From: Prorocentrum cordatum
Lineage: Eukaryota; Sar; Dinophyceae; Prorocentrales; Prorocentraceae
Direction: 5' to 3'
Length of the DNA stretch: 45,000 bases
Assembly (NCBI GenBank): GCA_963575745.1
Contig: CAUYUJ010014172.1
Location: forward strand, 705,001 to 750,000
The translations under genes were made by a program, and so were the position numbers. The first letter of the stretch is position 1; each line of letters begins with the position of its first letter. Below the pieces are notes generated by a model. That model searched no databases, had not been told where the DNA came from, and saw nothing but the letters and a program-made list of their open reading frames with translations. Of this stretch, positions 9,420 through 18,830 are shown piece after piece.

Positions 9420-10280
9420 CGCTGCTCGACGCTGGAAGGCGCCACGCCTGCTCGGCTAAGCGGCCGCCCTCGGCGCGCCCTCGGAGCGAGAAGTCCGACA
9501 TCCACCGGCCCCTCTTCTTTATGTCCGCGAGGTTGCGGCGCTGCGCTCGCGCGAGCCCCCCCCCCCCCGCGGCGAGAGGCGCGCAGGGTCGGCGACCCAA
9601 GGGCGTCGGGGCACACCCGAACACCAGCGCACACATGGTTGTAAGTCAGTTTGAAGGCGTCACTGCCCGGGCCCGCAAGCGCGCCTTGACTGATCAGCGG
9701 CCCGAGCCATGGGAACAGCAGGCCGTCCACCATCAGCCCCTCGTCGAGCGCTTCCGTCTTCGACGGTCCTTGAAATCCTCGAGCTGGTGGGGCACGATTG
9801 GACAGAGGCTCCGGAACGGTCGACTGGCTGAGGCGCCCTCCACAGGCGGAGCCACCTGCTCGCGCGCCAGCCCAAGCACCTCCGCGGGCCGAAGGTAGAG
9901 GGCGCAGCAGAACGCCGCGGGCCGCCGCGGCTGCCCACTCGCCTGCCTCGACCATCAGGCAGCCCAGCGGCCAGGGCAGCGGGGGGCGCGAGCGCGGCAG
10001 GACAAGGGCAGCGGGGGGCCAACCCGCGGCCGCTCGAGCCGCCCGCGGCAGCGCCTGCTGCGGCCGGCCCAGACTCGAGCGGAAGCAGGCGATCGAAGCC
10101 GCCCACCTCGTCGCCTCCTCGCCCTGGGGGGGGCGTCGAGGAAGAGCTTGTTGAGGAAGGCCACTAGCGCCGAGTCCGTCTCGGCAGCACGGCGGATCGA
10201 CATCTGAGCGGCGGCCGGCCAGGTCTCGAACCCAGGGGCCCGAGCCTCATGGTCCCGGCGCGTCGCTTCTGCCTCCACCT
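9420..10280 (-). pseudogene. DIRS-like tyrosine recombinase (YR), broken by frameshifts
   Basis: Read on the minus strand, pieces of a tyrosine recombinase follow each other in three frames: SALVAFLNKLFLDA (about 10173-10132), RARAPLPWPL then VEAGEWAAAA (about 9980-9925), YLRPAEVLGLAREQV (about 9903-9859), LMVDGLLFPWLGPL (about 9730-9690), and DIKKRGRWMSDFSL (about 9528-9484). The family cuts and rejoins DNA through a tyrosine, using an Arg-His-Arg triad. YLRPAE carries the usual first Arg. The GRW region is present, but the Tyr expected after SLRR reads Gly-Arg and no catalytic Tyr is visible there. At least two frame changes are needed, so it cannot be active as it stands; introns are a less likely alternative. 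It lies in the same orientation as the RT-RNase H ORF at 15467-16879 and is probably part of the same element type. Confidence 0.75.
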
Positions 10281-11680
10281 CGGCCTCCAGGAACGCAGCG
10301 CCCGGCGAGGCCCCCGGCGTCTGGGCCGTCAGAGAGCCGTCCGACGGGCCACGCGGGGGTCATGGCCCCCCCGCGGCTGCGCGGCCATGCGCCAGCGGCG
10401 GCTCGCAGGCTGAGAACAGCTCGCGGTCTCCGCCGGCAGTCCGCGGCGCGCCGGGGCAGCCGCTGGGCGCCGCCGCACCGGCCCCGCCGAACTGGCAGGA
10501 GCCGCTCTCGAGCTCGACGACCGCTGGAGCACGACGTCTCGAGCGCGAAAGATACCCGTACCCTTACCTAGACAGGGTGACAAGGGGCCGCGGGGGCGGT
10601 TCGTCGCAGGTCGACGGCAGCTGCACAAGTGTAGAAACGACAGCCGATCGAGCATTACAGACCGCTGTCTTCTCGGGGCGCACGTTAGCACCGATCGCAC
10701 GTGCGTTCGAATCGGCGGAGTGCCCGACACTGCGTTGGTTGTTGTCGATGTAGACCAGCTACTGCGGAGGCGCGCCCCCAGACACACATCCGGGCGTTGA
10801 GGAGTCAACGCGCGCTCGGGGGCGCATGCGAACAACTCTGGCGCGAACGTCATTGCATTGCGCGACAACCGCCCCATCGCGAATTGCTCGACGCAGAGAC
10901 ATCGCGAATCTGTGCCCTGGGCGAGGTCGCCAGAGGCCGCCCCCCTTGGACGGCCGTCTGCGGATCACCCCAGCTAGGTACAGCTGCCCCATGAAAACCA
11001 AAAAACATACCCGTACCTGGCCAGGGTGCTGCAGCTCCACCCCAGCTAGGTCCGGGTATGTTTCGGTGGTTTCAGGCAGGTCCCCGTACCCAGCCGAGGT
11101 GGCGGCAGGCCCAAAACGCTCTCGAGCACATATCATGCCCTCCAGAGCTGCCCCCGACGTGGCCGCTGCGGCCCCCTCGGGGCGCGACATTGCAACGTCG
11201 TTCCTCAGGGCAGGCCCAGACGCATTGGTTGCCAGGATAGCGAGGAAATGCAAGTCTCTATCGATTGGGACAGTCGCCACCACGCATGGGCGGCTTTGAG
11301 CCGCGCGCGCGCCACGATGCCCCGAGACGCCCCTAACAAAAACCAGCGCTTGTCGCTGCAATCAGACACCCAACCATCGAGCGCGCCGTTGCGTCTTGAC
11401 GCGCGGACGCTGCACTGGCGCGCGCGGGGCAAGCTGGCCGGGCACAAGGGCAAGCGCCCAGTCCCCCGGACGGCCCATCTCACCTTGCCTAGCCCCGAGC
11501 ACGGGTATCTATCGGACCAATGACGACGGGCCTCGAGGCGGGCGCCAGGCTGATTCGGCGAGGGCGGCGCGAGCGAGCGAGCGAGGGCCGGCGCGCGGAG
11601 GTCCGCGCCCGTGGAGGGCTGCTGGGCATTGGAAACAACAGCACAGAGAATCGCAACACGTCAGGAATCCTGCCCACGCT
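10281..11680. other. Inter-element region, no recognised gene
   Basis: Overlapping ORFs occur on both strands, but none carries a domain I recognise. It contains a 61-bp palindrome (11003-11063) and a related half-site CCCGTACCCTTACC near 10556. It could be the worn middle of a DIRS-like element or unrelated sequence. Confidence 0.45.
11003..11063. repeat. 61-bp imperfect palindrome
   Basis: The arms AAACATACCCG and CGGGTATGTTT bound a near-palindromic interior (ACCTGGCCAGGGTG, CTGCAG, CACCCCAGCTAGGT). The right-hand motif recurs in part at 10978 (CCAGCTAGGTAC) and at 11090 (CCCCGTACCCAGCC). That suggests a small inverted-repeat element or its fragments. Confidence 0.6.
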
Positions 11681-11905
11681 TCAATCATACCACCGCTTGC
11701 ACGGTCGCCCCTGCGACCGCATGCCGATTGGCTGGCATAGTAGCAACGTCTTTGTCCATCTACCGTCCGTCGAACAGCTTGTCTTCGCAAGGAGAGCATC
11801 GTTCCGTGCTTGTTGCAGAACGACCCACGATCTGAAGCCAGCGTTCTCGTAGGCAGACTCAGCTCTATGAGTGGCCCTGACCATCCAGCCCACCCACGGC
11901 TCCAT
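11681..11905 (-). pseudogene. LINE C-terminal fragment
   Basis: A minus-strand frame with YENAGFRSWVVLQQAR, then DGRWTKTLLLCQP and RSQGRPCKRWYD. The arrangement of W-x-K-LL and R-x-x-GRP-x-(K/R)RW-x-D is typical of the far C-terminus of dinoflagellate and many other LINE ORF2 proteins. It follows almost directly on the GTKQGG-containing RT block, so an internal deletion of several hundred bp is inferred at about 11860-11930. Confidence 0.65.
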
Positions 11906-11929
11906 CTCTCCATGTCTGCTTCAAACTGC

Positions 11930-13182
11930 GCATGGAGGCCCCTAAGACAGCGTTGAACAAACTTGGGCTCATGTGGCCCCCCTGTTTGGTGCCCCGCTGC
12001 CAGGGAATACAGCGCTCTCCCTATCAGAAACAGCTTGCCCGAATCGCTTGTCGCAAAGTGCGGTCAGCACTGCTATAGCTAACTCCCCAGACCCCCTTGC
12101 ATCCTCAGCGCGCTCCAGATCGCCGCATGCTTGACCGAGCCGAACGCCTTCTCAAAGCCGACTGCGGAAACCCACAAATCCAACTTACATTCAGGCGTCC
12201 TTCCATGCAGTAGCACGACAGATGGCAAGTGGTCATCGCAACCGAAACCTCGGCGAAAGCCCGCTTGATCCACCGACTGTTCGTGAGCGAGAAATTTCAC
12301 CAACCGAGAACGCAGTGCCATGCTGAAACGCTTATACAACATCGGCAAAATTGGAATTACCCCCCTCTTTATTTCTCGGGTTTGCTGTCTCACTTCCTCA
12401 ACCGTGATATGTGGAATCGGCTTTGCCCGCTCCCCCCCCGCCATGCACAAACTGCCCATGTGCGCTTGCATCTGCTTATAAGTCAGCAGAAAAAAAGCAA
12501 CCGCATCAGGATTGCTCTGCCTGTCGGCGTGCACCCCGCCGTTTTCATCCGTCACGCCCGTCAGCCGATGCGTCCGGCGTCTGTTGTCGATGTCCTGGAT
12601 GCGGGCGATCCTGCGGTGCTGATCCAGAATGCTGGCAATGCGCGTTTTCCTTCTCTGTCTCTCCCACACCCGCAGTTCTTTCTGCAGTTCCTTACTAATG
12701 GCACTCAAAGGCCTGTGATCGAGCCCCCCTTGGGCCGCCTTGGCCCGCCGTCTTTCATCGATGACTTCACGAATCGAGACCGGCAGATTTTCCTTATTCA
12801 GGATTGCCCCCTTGGGCACGCACGCATGCGTTGCCTTGCTGAGGACACGGCACCGCGCGCTGCTGATGCACTCACCCTCACCACTGCCCAATTTGCTCTG
12901 GGGCGACGCTGTGACTTCCTTCGCAAACTTGCATGTGTCTACAGAACGCCAATATATAGGAATTGCGTTCCACTCTGTTGCCATTCTCCGTCTGCGCCCG
13001 GGCAGGGGCATTGACAACTTGACCGCCCGAGGGTCCAGCCCAACTCCACTGTCGCCGTTGGCCTCATCATCTTTGGTGGTCCCCATCGCCCGCGCAGTTA
13101 CAGAAAAAGTAATCAACCTGTCTCTGTCGACGGCGTGCAATGCATGTCCACGCTGTTCCAAAATCCTTCGGGGAAAAAGCAC
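11930..13182 (-). pseudogene. LINE reverse transcriptase, motif A mutated and active-site region deleted
   Basis: The minus-strand frame from 13182 (367 codons) gives the linker and early RT: VPKGAILNKENLP (about residue 122), the RT lead-in ITVEEVRQQTREIKRG, QAGFRRGFGCDDHL, and motif A VGFEKAFGSVKHAAIW (341-356). Motif A normally reads V-D-F-x-K-A-F-D-S; both Asp are Gly here (GGC at 12159-12157 and 12141-12139). A frame change near 12079 leads to WGVSYSSADRTLRQAI, then two stop codons (TGA TAG, about 12020), then the well-conserved QRGTKQGGHMSPSLFNAVL (12001-11945). The Y-A-D-D box and thumb that should follow are absent; the sequence goes to the C-terminal piece near 11905. It is a dead copy. 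Confidence 0.8.
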
Positions 13183-13747
13183 GTGCGAGCGATAGGCGTT
13201 CCGAGGCCGCCCATCTTGTTAGCGCGTTTTCTCTCTGATTTCTCCTGCCCAGCCCATGTTTCCCCACGCGCTGGTGGCTCCTCGAACAGGCATTTTGTGC
13301 CGCAGCTGCATTCCAACCACCGCCAGACGCGAAAACGAGATTATGCCTTGCAGCCCCCCTCTTCAACCCCGAAAGTTTTTCGTGCATTTTCTCTGTTGCG
13401 CTATCCTCATCCCACGGGTGAGGCATGCATGCAGACACCAACCTGAAAGAGAGCCTGCTGATACCCACGCATGCCCAACACATCCTGTCACTGAATGCTG
13501 TGATTGCGCGTACTGTCTTCGACCACCGCTTGTTCAGCAAAATCGCAACTCCGCGTTGATTCACTGCCCCTCCAGATCCCAAGAATAAATGGTCGCTCTC
13601 AGTTACGACATGCTCTTCTGTTCCTTCCCTCCACGATTCATTGACACCTGAAGCATCCCAACTACGCAGGTTTAACGGATTGCACTTTCTCCGGATACAA
13701 GACACATTCATGCTGTCCTTCTGGGCGCCCTCCGTTGTCAGTCCCAA
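13067..13747 (-). pseudogene. LINE apurinic/apyrimidinic-type endonuclease domain, catalytic residue changed
   Basis: A 226-codon minus-strand reading frame with features of the endonuclease/exonuclease/phosphatase fold used by L1-type LINEs to nick target DNA. It has RGVAILLNKRW (residues 66-76), VFASGGGWNAAAA (138-150), GLGRRNQRENALTRWAASER (165-184), FGTAWT (196-201), VDYFFC (211-216) and a terminal DH (223-224). The conserved G-D-W-N active-site motif reads G-G-W-N: residue 144 is Gly (codon GGT at 13318-13316 on the minus strand) instead of Asp. The frame overlaps the start of the RT frame by 116 bp in another register, so the join is probably a frameshift. Not expected to be active. Confidence 0.75.
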
Positions 13748-13789
13748 CCACCTCCTCGGAAGTTGGCTCCACGGGCGGCCCCAAGCAGG

Positions 13790-14979
13790 CAGTCAAACCC
13801 CCATGAACTCCACGCAGCCTTCCGCGCCCCCCCCCAAAGTGCTCGCCCAAGAACTTGTCTTCGACAGTCGTGGGGGCATGTCCTTATTGAGGCCTGTGAC
13901 GACATCCTTGTACTGGTACAAACTATGCATTGTTTCGTTGTTGGGCTACCCCCGCCTTCCCCCCTTGCTGCCCTCCACTCGTGCATGCTGTCCTCGACCG
14001 TCTGCTGGACAGACTCCGCCTCGCCAGAAGTACATAACACCATGTCCTCGGTCATCCACGCAACTCTCCTGAACTTTATGGAAACAGCGCCCTTTTTCCA
14101 GTTGGTGCTAACATCCTGCTTCGGGATGCTTGCGTCCTCGATCAGATGGTATTTCACTTTCCCCAGGGTGTTGTCTCGGGCTCGCTCCTCGTGCGTACGA
14201 TTATTTGCAAACCACAGGCCCCTTCCATCAATACTTCTGCTCGCGCCCCGGACTGTCCGATAAAACCCTATCTTCGCTGCTTCGGTCTCGCACCGCACCA
14301 CTCCCATGTTGGTAGGGTCTGCGGACGTGAACGCCCTGCTTACCTTCTGTCTGCGAGCCCCCCCCCTGGAGAAACTTTTCACTGGTTGCGATCACTTCGC
14401 CCCCATCTGCATCATTCTCGAATCCGCCCAAAACAATCTGCAAGTGCAGGCGGTTCCCCCCCCGATCCTCCTCTTAAATCGCCTTGTCCTCGTCCTTTTG
14501 CTGCTTCATCTGGGCCCCCTCCTCCCTCAGTTTGTCCAGCGCCTCCGGGACCTCCCCAGCTACGATGACCTCGACTGTCTTCTGCAACTTTTCCTTCGAC
14601 GTGTACTCTTGCATCATCTTATTCATGCTTTCCTCTGTTACGAGTAAGTCCATGTCCGATTTAATGCTTGACACGTCTATCTCGAGATCCTCCACCCTGT
14701 CCTGCACCGCCTTCAGCCAACGTCTTCACCTCATCCACCTCCTCCTTCACCTCCTTGAACGCTTTTTTACAACTTGCGGACCTTATCTGCGATCTTGTCC
14801 AGCTTTTTCTGCTGCCTCGCCTCGAAGAGCTGAAACCATTGTGGCGCGTCCGCTTCGGCCACCGTGCACCCATCCCCGGACATGCCCTCGTCGCTCGACC
14901 CATTCTCTATAGCATCCTTCTTCTTCGCTCCCTTCCTCTCTGGCGTAGAGCCAGTAGCAGCGCCTGCGCGCTTGGACAT
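13790..14979 (-). pseudogene. LINE ORF1-like region: basic N-terminus, coiled coil, RRM-like domain
   Basis: The likely start is the Met of MSKRAGAATGSTPER near 14979, after the tandem repeats. Next come a basic/acidic linker, a heptad-rich stretch QKKLDKIADKVRKL, AFKEVKEEVDEVK and DRVEDLEIDVSSIKSDMDLL (about 14830-14630; coiled coil), then EALDKLREEGAQMKQQ. An RRM-like part follows with VLGGFENDADGGEV (about 14440-14400) and GVVRCETEAAKIGFY (about 14305-14260). The segments lie in three frames, so several indels are needed. In L1-type elements this region binds the element RNA. Whether it was originally separate or fused to the endonuclease cannot be told here. Confidence 0.6.
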
Positions 14980-15010
14980 AGTTTCCCAAGGAGCGAGAAC
15001 CAGCTGTCCT

Positions 15011-15067
15011 GATCCAAGATGCGTTACTTGATCCAAGATGTGTTACTGGATCCAAGATGTGTTACTG
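15011..15067. repeat. Three 19-bp tandem repeats at the LINE 5' end
   Basis: GATCCAAGATG(C/T)GTTACT(T/G) is repeated three times in exact 19-bp steps (15011, 15030, 15049). On the LINE coding strand this lies just upstream of the first Met. Short 5' tandem repeats can carry promoter activity in LINEs, but that is only a possibility here. Confidence 0.85.
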
Positions 15068-15466
15068 AGACATACGACGGCAGCCATGCAGCAGGCCACA
15101 GAGAAGGACGCCAGCAGCAGGCGGGCCACCTGTCGGCACGCGGCGAGCAGCGCTGGCGCCGAGGAGCGCCCCATCGGCAGAGCCAAGCGATGGGCCATCG
15201 CACCATTCGAAATCGCGCGCGTTCCTCATGACGGACCTCGAGGAACGGAGCTCGTGCTCAAGCCCCATGACTTCGGCGCGGGCCTCCGAGATGACCCGAG
15301 GGGAGTGGCGCCTTCAGGGCGCTCGGGCCGCGCCGCCGCCAATGGCCACTCCAAAGGTCGACGGGTGGCCCTGAAGGGAGCATGGGAAGATGCGACGCCC
15401 CACCCCCCAGCTCTTGGAACGGCAGCGGCCCGAGGGCCAAGCTGATGTTCGGCATCCCGAGTAATC
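15068..15466. other. Region between LINE and RT-RNase H ORF
   Basis: GC-rich, with overlapping ORFs on both strands. Minus-strand frames just after the RNase H part (for example HVGDAGSHGGRLRRTLQ) may be the frame-shifted continuation of that ORF, but no further domain was recognised. Confidence 0.4.
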
Positions 15467-16879
15467 CTACACCTCTCGTTGAAAGTGGACAGGTCCTGCA
15501 GAGTCCTCCGAAGCCTCCCGCCATGTGACCCCGCATCCCCAAGACGACGCATCAATGCGCGTGAGAGTGGTGTCGAAGGACCTCCCGAGGTCCCGTCGAC
15601 ACCGGCGCAATTTACGACGCACGGCAGACCAGAGACGAGCGACGCGACCTTCGCAGACATCCCTGAACTTGTAGGCCGCCCCCAGGCACGAGAGGAGCTC
15701 CCTCCTCATGAGCACCCCGGAGGCGACATGAGAGACGATCCTCGCCATCTTCTTTCCAGAAGAACACCCGCGACGAAGGTTCTCCAGGAACCCGAGGTAC
15801 AATTTCCAGCGAATCTGGGGATTGAAGAACATGGCAGGCGAGTCGGCGTCGAATGACCAACCTACGACCGCTCCACCGACCCCGCCCTCAACGCCGTGCG
15901 TCGAGAACCCCACCATGCGCATATGGTGATCAACCTGACGAGCAGCGGCGGCGGCCGACTCCTGAGATAACGAGAAGGCGAAGACATTACCAACGTACTC
16001 TGCGCGAGCGATGTCAGTTCCAATGACGGGCACGGGTTGACGATCCACTAGCACCCGCTCTGGAGTGACTGAAAAGCGCGAGATGAAATACTTTCGATGA
16101 CGACTGTCTGGCGAAACCAACGACTGACACTGAATCCCATTGAGGGTGCGCTTGAAGCACGGACAGATGCACGGAGATGGCGACACGGCTTGTCCTGATT
16201 CGGCAACCGTGATCCCCAAATCACCAGTTCGGATCTTGAAGCTGCGGAGCCAAAGGGGCAGGGGCATCGCATGGAACGCATCGGGGATGCCCACGCCCGC
16301 GACACGCACTGGCCCTCGACTGTCGACACGCAGCTGCGAGAGAACGACCCCAGTCGCCGATTTGACCTTCGAAAGCTCATCGAACAACTGGGAGGGGATC
16401 CGACCGTCCAGGATGAGCCTCAGGGCCCCCGACTTCTTACATGCAATGAACATCCCCACCGAGCTGACTGCATCTGTGCGGAACTCGATGAGGCGCGATG
16501 TCTGAACATGTTGCAATACTCTCTTGTACAGACGACGGTTCTTTAGATTCGGGTCCGAATCCGCGAGCGTGCTCGGCAACCCCGGCGAGCCCCCGCTCAC
16601 TGGGCACATAATGTCTTTGAAGGCGGTGAACGGTGCTAGCGCCGCCGGCCCCATGAGATTGGACACCAGCTGATGCTCGGAGCCCGCGCGCAGCAGGGAG
16701 ATCAGGCCGACGCGGTCGGAGGTCACTGGCGCAGTCACGGCGGACGTCGAGCCGCATGACTGCGCAAGGGTGAGCTCCCCGAGGGCCCCCACAGGCGAGA
16801 GGTCAGGCGGGGGCGCTCCGAAAGACTGGGCCGCATCTTGGATCGCCGCCACAGCCTCCTGCTGATAGGAAGGCACCAA
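15467..16879 (-). pseudogene. DIRS-like reverse transcriptase-RNase H, 470 codons, active-site Asp lost
   Basis: The longest convincing ORF in the window. It shows an RT core: SVGMFIACKKSGALRLILDGR (residues 140-160, lead-in), motif A GIPDAFHAMPLPLW (197-210), and the active-site box EYVGNVFAFS (294-303). RNase H follows with RIDASSWGCGV (441-451). In the dinoflagellate DIRS-like family, motif A normally has Asp three residues before DAFH, and the box reads Y-V-D-N. Here both Asp are Gly (G197, codon GGC near 16291; G297, codon GGT near 15991), so polymerase activity is not expected although the frame is open. The Met at 16879 lies inside a hairpin insertion, so the true start was probably upstream. 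The YR remnant at 9420-10280 is a likely partner, and the LINE lies between them. Confidence 0.75.
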
Positions 16880-17030
16880 CTATACACACCAACACCGATC
16901 CTGGCCGGGATCACCCTGGGCCCAGGATCGGTGTATACGCCCTCCTGCCTTGCGCAAGAAGGCATACACACCGATCCTGGGCCCAGGGTGATCCTGGGCC
17001 AGGGATCGGTGTTGGTGTATAGTTGGTGCC
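16872..17030. repeat. 159-bp near-perfect hairpin (foldback) element
   Basis: The left arm starts GGCACCAACTATACACACCA and the right arm ends with the inverted complement GGTGTATAGTTGGTGCC. Pairing runs about 75-80 bp per arm with a few 1-2-bp slips and a central CTTGCGCAAG, leaving almost no loop. Each arm also contains the palindrome CCTGGGCCCAGG beside GATCGGTGT. It has no coding capacity. It lies across the apparent start of the RT-RNase H ORF and interrupts any upstream continuation. Confidence 0.85.
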
Positions 17031-17554
17031 CTCCGAGCTGAGCGGCCGATGGAGCAGACAGCCCCGTAAGTCGCGGACAGCTCGCGCCAATGTGCACCTC
17101 ATCCCTGGCGTGGATGGCGTCGGCCACCATCGCGCGGCGGCGACTGGCACGTCGGGGCCGCCCTTGAGAAGCGCGAGAGAGGTCGCCACAGCATGTGGAA
17201 CAGCACCAGCAGAGCCACCCGCCGCCGACCTCCAGCAGAAAGCCCGGCACACCCATCCTATGACAAGCAAGATCCCCTAAGTGCACGCACGGTGCCTGGG
17301 AAAAGTGCAGAGACCATATTCACATCGGCTCCTCAACGTTCCAACCTGCCACCCCCTCAAACCGATGCCGCATTCGCCTGCCCCGTCGCTCTCCCAGTCC
17401 CCCTCCCCATCCTCCTCGCATTCCGCTCCCATATCTTACTCCTTCTCCTCGCCCCACTCATCTCCATTCATGTCTTTATCCATCATCTCTTTGTTTGATT
17501 GCCTCATCTCCGCTACAGTCCTCGAAGAGTCCACCTCTACTCAACCGCCGATCA
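17031..17554. other. No recognised gene; becomes pyrimidine-rich
   Basis: 17031-17290 may hold the upstream remainder of the RT ORF on the minus strand (protein-like frames such as DAIHARDEVHIGASCPRL), but no motif confirms it. From about 17290 the plus strand becomes C/T-rich and non-coding. Confidence 0.45.
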
Positions 17555-17815
17555 TTACCCTCCTCCTCCTCCTCCTGCTCCCCCTCCTTCTCCTCCTCCT
17601 CCTCATCATCATCATCCTCATCCTCCGTTCCCTTCCTCCCTAGCCACCCACACATCCGCTTCCTTGTCCTGCTCCATACCCTGGTACGGCTGCTCCTGCG
17701 CCTTCTCTCCTCCTCCTCCTCCTCCTCCTCCTCCTCCTCCTCCTCCTCCTCCTCCTCCTCCTCCTCCTCCTCCTCCTCCTCTTTCTCCGCCTCCCCCGCC
17801 TCTTCCTCCGTCTCC
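17555..17815. repeat. CCT/TCC polypyrimidine tract
   Basis: CTC/TCC repeats, with the purest part (17708-17780) about 24 uninterrupted TCC units. Ser-, Pro-, Glu- and Arg-run ORFs are artefacts. Confidence 0.9.
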
Positions 17816-18039
17816 TCAAAGTCATCAGCATAATTATCATCCTCGGATTCTGGAACCTGCTCATTCCCGCGACCCCCTCCGATCTTGGACCTCCCCCGCC
17901 TCCTCCACCTCCTTCTCCTCCCCCTCCTCCTGCTCCTCATCCCCCTCCTCCTGCTTCACCATAATCGTCAGTTTCGCCGTGATCATCAATCCCTCCTCGT
18001 CCTCAATTTCTTCGTCCTCCGTCCCATGAGGAGGAAAGA

Positions 18040-18147
18040 CGAGGGAGAGGCGGGTGGAGGAGGTGGACGAGGAGGAGGAGGAGGAGGAGGAGGAGGAGGA
18101 GGGGGAGGAGGAGGAGGAGGAGGAGGAGGAGGAGGAGGAGGAGTAGA
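18040..18147. repeat. GGA polypurine tract
   Basis: About 30 GGA units with few interruptions. It lies in inverse orientation to the TCC tract 250 bp upstream, so the two could pair. Confidence 0.9.
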
Positions 18148-18232
18148 AGGGGCCGCCGCCATGCGCGTGCAGATAACTTCCCCAAAGGCACGCCTGAACA
18201 ACAGAAGACGCTGTCGCCGCAGACCGGTGATT

Positions 18233-18347
18233 CAAAGATGGGGTCCTCACGGATGGGCTCCTGAGGACGAGGTGCCTCAAACAACGCAGATCCACCCATG
18301 CATCCCTTCAGATCCTGACGCCCCCACCCATCAGGACCCCATCTTTG
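18233..18347. mobile_element. Small inverted-repeat element (115 bp)
   Basis: The left arm CAAAGATGGGGTCCT is matched by the right arm AGGACCCCATCTTTG. Pairing continues weakly inward (GGATGGG with CCCACCC). There is no ORF. It is probably a small MITE or foldback element. Confidence 0.55.
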
Positions 18348-18544
18348 CACCACCGAGCACGACCCCCCGCGCTGCCTGTGGACGCCCGCCTCAGCCGGCG
18401 GGCCTGCGGCCCGCCGCTGGCTCCGCGGGGGGCGCTCGCCCCGCTCGGCGACGGGGGCAGGTCGCCGAGAAACGGCCCGCTGCCCTCGCCGGGCGCCCCG
18501 CGCTCCCCGAAGGGCCCGGCGGCGGCCTCGCTGGGAAGGCCGGC

Positions 18545-18830
18545 AGCGACGACGCCGACGGCGACGGCGGCGGCCAGGACGAGGACGGCGACAGCGACGA
18601 CAGCGACGACGACGACGGCGACGGCGACGGCGACGGCGGGGACGACGGCGACGGCGACGACGGCGACGGCGACGGCGAGAACGACGACGGTGACGGCGAC
18701 GACGACGACGTCGGCGACGGCGACGTCGAGGCGACGGCGACGGCGACGGCAGCGACGGCGCCGGCGGCGACGGCGGTGACGACGGCGGCGGCGACGGCGG
18801 CGGTTGCGACTGCGGCGGCGAAGGGGGCAA
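18545..18830. repeat. (GGCGAC)n GC-rich hexanucleotide repeat
   Basis: About 285 bp of GACGGC and GACGAC units, later GGCGACGGCG. It gives long Asp/Gly, Thr/Ala and Arg-rich ORFs in every frame, which I treat as artefacts. Confidence 0.9.

Larger units (their letters stand above)
11681..15067 (-). mobile_element. L1-like non-LTR retrotransposon (LINE), decayed copy
   Basis: On the minus strand this 3.4-kb block holds the parts of one LINE in order: 5' 19-bp tandem repeats (15067-15011), a coiled-coil and RRM-like ORF1 region (14979-13790), an AP-type endonuclease (13747-13067), an RT (12750-11930), and the C-terminal end with RSQGRPCKRWYD (about 11700). Frame changes link the parts, and the RT active-site and thumb region is missing. 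No poly-A tail or target duplication was recognised. It sits between an RT-RNase H ORF and a recombinase of another element type, which suggests insertion into that element. Confidence 0.8.

Noticed and set aside
9368-9955. 195-codon minus ORF taken as one protein
   Set aside because: Only parts of it fit the tyrosine recombinase; the rest is read in the wrong frame, so it is not annotated as a single gene.
10690-10765. Minus-strand LVYIDNNQRSVGHSADS, resembling an RT Y-x-D-N box
   Set aside because: A stop codon lies directly before it and no other RT motif is in register; chance cannot be excluded.
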